Origin: Afipia sp. Root123D2
Lineage (GTDB): Bacteria > Pseudomonadota > Alphaproteobacteria > Rhizobiales > Xanthobacteraceae
Direction of reading: 5' to 3'
Assembly (NCBI RefSeq): GCF_001425835.1
Contig: NZ_LMDP01000002.1
Location: forward strand, 310,001 to 374,000
Length of the DNA stretch: 64,000 nucleotides
Shown here: positions 59,401 through 64,000 of the stretch, piece by piece
Position numbering within the stretch: the first letter of the stretch is position 1
How the letters are laid out: the number at the start of each line of letters is the position of its first letter
Position numbers and translations under genes: made by a program
Notes under the pieces: generated by a model
Databases searched by the model: none
Told to the model about the DNA's origin: nothing
What the model saw: only the letters and a program-made list of their open reading frames with translations

Positions 59401-60039
59401 CGCTGGAATGAAAAGTATTTTTCTTCCTTCAGCAATAATAAAGCCCATTGAAGAAGATCTTACGAGCCGAACGTCATTTAAAGACCTGTCTGTTGTCGTG
59501 ACGTTGTACGTCAACCGATACACAATTTGGCCTTCAGCGACAGCACGACCAGAAAATAGAAGAGCAATAAGGGCTGTAGCAAAAGCCAGGATGTAGTCGC
59601 TTGGCAATAAATTTCCTGACGCTCTTAAACGAACATACCCATGAAGCCCAATACAAAAAGCTGTGAAGAATGAAGCTATCGCTCCATAAATGTCAGTTCT
59701 CAGATATTGCCAATCGAAGACCAGCCCGAGCAAGAATGAAAGAAAGACAATCGCTGCAATTACTTTAAGCGCCAACGTAAAGGGAAACGCCTTCTCGAAA
59801 TCAATTGGTTTGCGTACGTAGTCAAACGTATCGAATCCGATCAAAAGAAAAAGCATCCCCACTACACCAAAAGCAAGACCGAACGAATACACAACATTGC
59901 TAAAATCGACGACTCCGAGAAAATGAATTCCAATCTTTGAGAAGTACCCAACATTGAACACAGTAAGCGTCGCCAACGCGACACCCGAAACAAGCGGCGT
60001 CCAGGTTGAAATTCTCTTTAACATCTCATTGTCGCTCAT
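59359..60039 (-). CDS. Membrane protein of the defence island
   Basis: A 226-residue protein with about five hydrophobic helices (for example VSGVALATLTVFNVGYF, GLAFGVVGMLFLLIGF, IAAIVFLSFLLGLVF, YILAFATALIALLFSG) and a C-terminal soluble tail of about 50 residues rich in strands. It is clearly AT-richer than its neighbours, a sign of separate origin. It follows the nuclease-NTPase gene by 127 bases on the same strand and may be its membrane-acting partner or an independent gene. Family not recognised. Confidence 0.7.
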   Translation of the reverse strand: MSDNEMLKRISTWTPLVSGVALATLTVFNVGYFSKIGIHFLGVVDFSNVVYSFGLAFGVVGMLFLLIGFDTFDYVRKPIDFEKAFPFTLALKVIAAIVFLSFLLGLVFDWQYLRTDIYGAIASFFTAFCIGLHGYVRLRASGNLLPSDYILAFATALIALLFSGRAVAEGQIVYRLTYNVTTTDRSLNDVRLVRSSSMGFIIAEGRKILFIPASQVKQIESRTPAN

Positions 60040-60166
60040 AAACGCATCACTTCGATTGACGACCTCTATAATTTATTTGCAAAATTCGAGCACAAGTTTC
60101 TTTCCTATGGGACCTGTCCTTTCAGAAAAGACCTCAATCGGGCCTCTTGATCGGTGCAAGTCTTAG

Positions 60167-62485
60167 CTATTTGTCAACATCGTCGAACACCGAACGCTTC
60201 GTCATAACCGTAGAAGAGGGTAAAATCTCCTCTTTCCTCTGCGTCACGATGTGCGTCCAATCAGTTTCGTCTTCGGTGTCTTCATCCCGCTCACGCTTGC
60301 GCTCTTCAAGAGCTTCGATAGATTGCTTCACCTGACTGCGCGCGTCGTTGACTAAGGCCGCAGCGTCCGCATCGATGCCAATCGCCTCCAGGCAATCAAG
60401 TACACCAAGAAGCTTCTTGAAGTGGCTCTCAGGTTCTTCGTCCAGGTCAGCATCCGTGGCAATTTCGTCGATACGCTCTTCAAGCGATGGTAAAATCTTC
60501 GCCCGCAGCGAGATTCCTAAGCCGACAAGACGGAGCGGCGGAATGAGAGCGAGCATTTCCTCTTCCTCAAAGAAGGAAGCATCGAGATCCACAAGCGCAG
60601 AGGACTCGAGACTATCGGCCGCCTCCATGCGAAGGTCATCGGGCAGAACACCCATACGATGGGCGCGGGCGTGGGTAGCCAATCGGGGATCGCTGCCGGC
60701 GAGTTCAGTTTGCCAGCATGAGCGCTGAAGTAGACCCGAAAACTGCTCGATTGCCTTCGCTAATACTTCATCGCTAGCGCGATAAGACAAAAACTGGAAC
60801 AGCATCCAATTGCGGTGCCATTCATCGGGGGTGTGGCCGAGCCGACCGACCAGAGCATCGTCGAGCGTCGCCGGAATGACAAGTGCGTCTCGAATCAGAG
60901 GCGAGCCCTCGCACGTGAAACTGTTGAGAATGGTGTCGATCGTCGCGCCCCGTATGAGCGCCGCCATCATATGCGGCTTCTGACGCAGGATCTCCGTCAG
61001 CGCGTCGGATATCGTCGGATGGGCGAAGGTCCATTTTGATCCGGAAAGTTTCAGGAACGAGCCCTTCAGCTCGGCGAAACAATCCTGGACCTTAGCGAGG
61101 CTGTACCCCGTCAGCTCCGCGACCGCCTGCGCGGCCAACACATCGTGGTCGCTGGGATCGAAGCCGGCTTGATGGACGTAAACCAAGATGAGCGCGGCTT
61201 GAAGCTGATCATCCAGGGCATTGACCGTATCGATCAAATGCTCTGTCGGTTCTTCCATGAAGCGAACGAGGGAGCTTTCGCGAGGCGCGAGCCCCTTGGT
61301 GAAGTTCGGATCGCCAAGACGTTCCGCAATCCCAGGAAGAAAGTCGTGTACGGCGGCGACTGCGGCCAGGTGTGGCTTGACGCTTGATCGCCAGCTCTGG
61401 CTCTGCTCGCCGAAATTCACATGGTTATAGAGGATCTGCGCCTTCTCTTCGAAGGTCAGCTCGCCGACATCGACGACGGCGCTGCCATCGACAAATTGGG
61501 CAAGGTTGCGTTGTCCGAGCCGACGCCGCGCCGCTTCATAGATATGCTTGCGGGAGGTGAGGAGGAATCGGTTGCCGTGCTTGATCGCGGCCCGCAGCTT
61601 CGAGAAAGCCGACGCCCAGTCCTGCACATAGTCGTCGCGTAGCACATTCGAGCCGAAGGCGTCATCAATCCAGAAGAAGCGGCCCGGATCGTTCGGATTC
61701 CAGCCGGCCTCGAAATCGCGCGGACTGGTCAAAGCTAGAACGGTGTTGTCCGGGTTTTCCGAAGCGATCGTCGAGACGATCGCGCCGATCGCTGATTTGC
61801 CGCTTGATGGATTGCCCAACAGCAGCACCACGCCGTGGTTGGAAATGGCGTTGACGGCGTCGCGATGCGCTTTTGTGGGCACATAAGTGCGGAGCTTTGG
61901 AATCCAACTGTCAAGGAGCGCCCGGCTCTGCTCGCTCAGACGCTCATCAACGATCGACGTGAGGTCTCCCAGGCCGTAGACCTGTGGGACGAGGGCCCGC
62001 AGGCGGGCGCTGGTTCTGATGACCCGGACAATATACTGGCGACCAAGAATGTGCGGCCTGCGCACGCCGAGCACCCGAAGCCTGGCGCGCATCGCCGCCG
62101 CGACAGGCGCATCTACGCTCATGTTCGTCATAAAGGCGTAGGTGTCCGCCTGACCGGCTTTGACCAGTTCGTCGACATTCTCAAGCTCGGCGGTGAGATC
62201 GCTGAGCTTCAAGGCCTTCATGGCATCGGACGTATGCTTGCACTGGACGGTGCCGATGGGCGTTGCGGCCGTTCCCGAGGGGATGAGGAAGACCGCGTCC
62301 TGGCCGCCGTCCTGTGCTTCACGGAAGATCTCTACGGGTCGGCCGAGCACGACCTCGCATACCTGCGAACAAAGATCCTGAAACGCGCGCCAGCCGATGG
62401 TGTGGAGCGCCAGATCGCTCCAGGGTCCGTGCGCACGGCGTTCGCGTGGCGCTGGAAGCTCGATCTGCGCGCTCTCAGTCGTCAT
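60167..62485 (-). CDS. Restriction-nuclease-like domain fused to a STAND-type NTPase
   Basis: A 772-residue protein started at the ATG at 62485, which overlaps the stop of the SMC-like gene (ATGA). Residues 25-140 form an Mrr-like restriction fold with GGQDA (Asp63) and QCK (81-83) as the D...QxK site. From about 205 on there is an NTPase with Walker A GNPSSGKS (224-231) and Walker B FFWIDD near 270, followed by helical repeats ending in a charged coiled region. Nuclease-nSTAND fusions are typical abortive-infection effectors. Coupling to an SMC-like ATPase suggests a two-part sensor-effector system. Confidence 0.8.
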   Translation of the reverse strand: MTTESAQIELPAPRERRAHGPWSDLALHTIGWRAFQDLCSQVCEVVLGRPVEIFREAQDGGQDAVFLIPSGTAATPIGTVQCKHTSDAMKALKLSDLTAELENVDELVKAGQADTYAFMTNMSVDAPVAAAMRARLRVLGVRRPHILGRQYIVRVIRTSARLRALVPQVYGLGDLTSIVDERLSEQSRALLDSWIPKLRTYVPTKAHRDAVNAISNHGVVLLLGNPSSGKSAIGAIVSTIASENPDNTVLALTSPRDFEAGWNPNDPGRFFWIDDAFGSNVLRDDYVQDWASAFSKLRAAIKHGNRFLLTSRKHIYEAARRRLGQRNLAQFVDGSAVVDVGELTFEEKAQILYNHVNFGEQSQSWRSSVKPHLAAVAAVHDFLPGIAERLGDPNFTKGLAPRESSLVRFMEEPTEHLIDTVNALDDQLQAALILVYVHQAGFDPSDHDVLAAQAVAELTGYSLAKVQDCFAELKGSFLKLSGSKWTFAHPTISDALTEILRQKPHMMAALIRGATIDTILNSFTCEGSPLIRDALVIPATLDDALVGRLGHTPDEWHRNWMLFQFLSYRASDEVLAKAIEQFSGLLQRSCWQTELAGSDPRLATHARAHRMGVLPDDLRMEAADSLESSALVDLDASFFEEEEMLALIPPLRLVGLGISLRAKILPSLEERIDEIATDADLDEEPESHFKKLLGVLDCLEAIGIDADAAALVNDARSQVKQSIEALEERKRERDEDTEDETDWTHIVTQRKEEILPSSTVMTKRSVFDDVDK

Positions 62486-64000
62486 GCAGTGGCTACACCA
62501 CGTAAAACACCGACCGGCATCGGATTGATTTCCTGGTCGATGACCACGCTTGTGGCGCCGAGCGGACCAAGGTCGATGTCGAGACGCCGGCCTCCCTCCG
62601 TCGAGGTGCTCACCAAGCGCCGGCACAGCAGATCGGCCAGCGCGGGGTCTTCGACGGCGCAGATTATCTGGCGCCCGTCCAAGCGCAGAGCGGCGAGCAC
62701 TTCGACCAGGTGAAGGGCTCTGAAATCGTCGATGTGCTGAACGGGATCGTCGAGTAGAAGGGACCTAAGCGGTGTCCACGCCCGCGCAAGATGGACCGAA
62801 AGAAGGAAGGCGAGACCGGCGGCGCGACGCTGGCCGCTGCTAAAGACGAATTGCGGGTTCAACCCGTCGCCGACCTTGAGGCTCAGGAAACGTCGGACGT
62901 CACCGCGGATGCTGTAGTCGATTGTCCGCCAGTCGGCGTGCGGTCGCAGGCGTTGATAGAGCTCATTGAGCAGAGGACTGATCTGAGCGAGGCGCTCGTC
63001 GATGATTTCCGCGCTGACACGTCGGACAGAGCGTTCGATTTCGCGGGCCGCTGTGACGGCATTTTGGGACTGGCTGACCGACTGCGCCAGCTTTTCGATT
63101 TCAGCGCGCAGCGCCGAGATGTTGCTTTCGATCGACGACATTCGCGAGACCGCTTGCGAGGCCTCCAGCACGAGTAGCGCGCGCTCGAGGTCGATCAACC
63201 GGTCGCGTTCTGGAGAAATGGCCTGCTCCAGCCTGTCAGGATCCGGGATGAAGCGGTGATCGAGCCCCCACTGATCGTAGAAATCCACGTGCGCCGCTTC
63301 CTGGTCGCGCAGACGCCGCAGCTCGTCCGCATGAGCTTGGATCACGGCGGTGGCTGTCTGCAACGTGAGGCTGGGTTGTCGCGCGTTCAGTTTCGCGGTG
63401 GCGAGAGCATCACGGGCGGCCTGAACGCCCGACGCCAATTTTGTAATCCGTTGACGCGCGGCGGCCAGACCGGCAGCGAATTCGTCCGATGTTCGATGGG
63501 CTGCGCATAGCGGGCAATGATCGTCGTGTAACCCGAGGCGCTCGCCATGTTCAACGAGGAGACTCAGCGACGTCGCCATCGCGTCCATCTCTTCTTCCCG
63601 CGAGAGACGTAGTTCGGCTTCCGAGACGGCTTTCTGTGCGGCCTCATGCTCGCGCTGCGCTGCTTCGTGCGCTGCCGATGCGGCCTCGCGGTTCGCCACA
63701 GCCTCGGGAGCGTTGTAGAGCGCCTGCGCCGCCGCGACCTCTCGACCGAGTTGAAGCGCTTCGCCCATCCGACCCAATCTGGCTCGTCCGTTTGCGAGCG
63801 CGCTTCGACCTGCAGCCAGACGTGCCGTCAGCTCGGTGGGCGCATCCGGCGCCGCGGCGGCGATCACCTGAAGCGCGCCGGACGCATCACCTGATCGGCT
63901 GAACGCGGCTTGTGTCTCGGACTGCTGCGTCAGTCTGTCGGCCAGTCGCGAGCGGGCAGCCTCATAGGCGGCCTCGTCTTTAGTGTGCGCGGCTTCGGCG
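62482..64000 (-). CDS. SMC/Rad50-like ATPase (C-terminal part; runs off the edge)
   Basis: The open frame continues without a stop to position 64000, so at least 505 residues are present and the N-terminal ATP-binding lobe lies outside. A CPLC zinc-hook-like motif sits between long coiled-coil arms, and the C-terminal lobe has the ABC signature FSSGQRRAAGLAFLLS and Walker B SLLLDDPVQHID. This is the layout of Rad50/SMC-like proteins used as DNA-end or phage sensors in several defence systems. Its stop overlaps the start of the nuclease-NTPase gene, so the two products are made together. Confidence 0.88.
   Translation of the reverse strand, partial: AEAAHTKDEAAYEAARSRLADRLTQQSETQAAFSRSGDASGALQVIAAAAPDAPTELTARLAAGRSALANGRARLGRMGEALQLGREVAAAQALYNAPEAVANREAASAAHEAAQREHEAAQKAVSEAELRLSREEEMDAMATSLSLLVEHGERLGLHDDHCPLCAAHRTSDEFAAGLAAARQRITKLASGVQAARDALATAKLNARQPSLTLQTATAVIQAHADELRRLRDQEAAHVDFYDQWGLDHRFIPDPDRLEQAISPERDRLIDLERALLVLEASQAVSRMSSIESNISALRAEIEKLAQSVSQSQNAVTAAREIERSVRRVSAEIIDERLAQISPLLNELYQRLRPHADWRTIDYSIRGDVRRFLSLKVGDGLNPQFVFSSGQRRAAGLAFLLSVHLARAWTPLRSLLLDDPVQHIDDFRALHLVEVLAALRLDGRQIICAVEDPALADLLCRRLVSTSTEGGRRLDIDLGPLGATSVVIDQEINPMPVGVLRGVATA

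Noticed and set aside
1-64000. CRISPR arrays
   Set aside because: No regularly spaced short repeats with unique spacers were seen; the direct repeats found are pairs or triplets only.
1-64000. Complete insertion sequences
   Set aside because: Only a transposase tail at 6233-6349 is recognisable; no intact transposase with terminal inverted repeats was found.

Overview
The window looks like a GC-rich alphaproteobacterial chromosome of the Bradyrhizobium/Rhodopseudomonas/Afipia group (Nitrobacteraceae). This is inferred from gene content: an Hsp20 gene behind a ROSE-like RNA thermometer, a DUF3606 protein, a DUF3489-DUF2924-serine recombinase module, an Irr-like box in front of an iron sigma factor, and BUG/Tct and Liv transporters. 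No rRNA or marker gene fixes the species.

Layout. 0-6.2 kb: a catabolic operon (sugar-type ABC importer, malic-enzyme-like protein, HpsN-like dehydrogenase) read leftwards, with a divergent LacI regulator and a perfect 16-bp palindrome between them. 6.2-14.4 kb: a loose patchwork of small stress-type and secreted proteins around Hsp20, with an IS remnant and two genes broken by single-base insertions. 14.9-20.8 kb: a gamma-glutamyltransferase-like enzyme and an aspartate-dehydrogenase-like enzyme, divergent from a TctCBA importer. 20.8-23.1 kb: a gene-poor stretch with two odd tRNA-like sequences, hairpins and a cytochrome fragment. 23.1-35.8 kb: a second catabolic cluster (LivKHMGF importer, two alpha/beta hydrolases, LysR regulator, two SDRs, a zinc alcohol dehydrogenase and a Baeyer-Villiger monooxygenase). 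Together these could take up a compound and carry an alcohol through ketone and ester/lactone to hydrolysed products. A similar ~50-bp motif lies upstream of both halves.

36.5-50.6 kb is accessory DNA: a decayed FMN hydroxyacid dehydrogenase, a phage-type methylase/DUF5681/terminase trio, an XRE repressor, an iron-uptake module (FecI sigma, FecR, TonB receptor fused to a second beta-barrel) lying between two diverged copies of a 68-bp repeat, and a large serine recombinase with its usual small partner genes.

50.7-64 kb is a dense, mostly defence-like island: an HNH-RecQ helicase fusion, a DEDDh exonuclease and an SRA-like/HNH modification-dependent nuclease lying between copies of a 17-bp repeat; an HExxH metallopeptidase paired with a DUF4365 nuclease; a KAP-type NTPase; and an SMC/Rad50-like ATPase translationally coupled to a restriction-nuclease/STAND-type NTPase, beside a four-helix membrane protein. 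The last gene runs off the right edge. The two-gene peptidase-nuclease pair and the SMC/nuclease-NTPase pair are the best candidates for undescribed systems; their defence roles are inferred from domains and location, not shown by the sequence.
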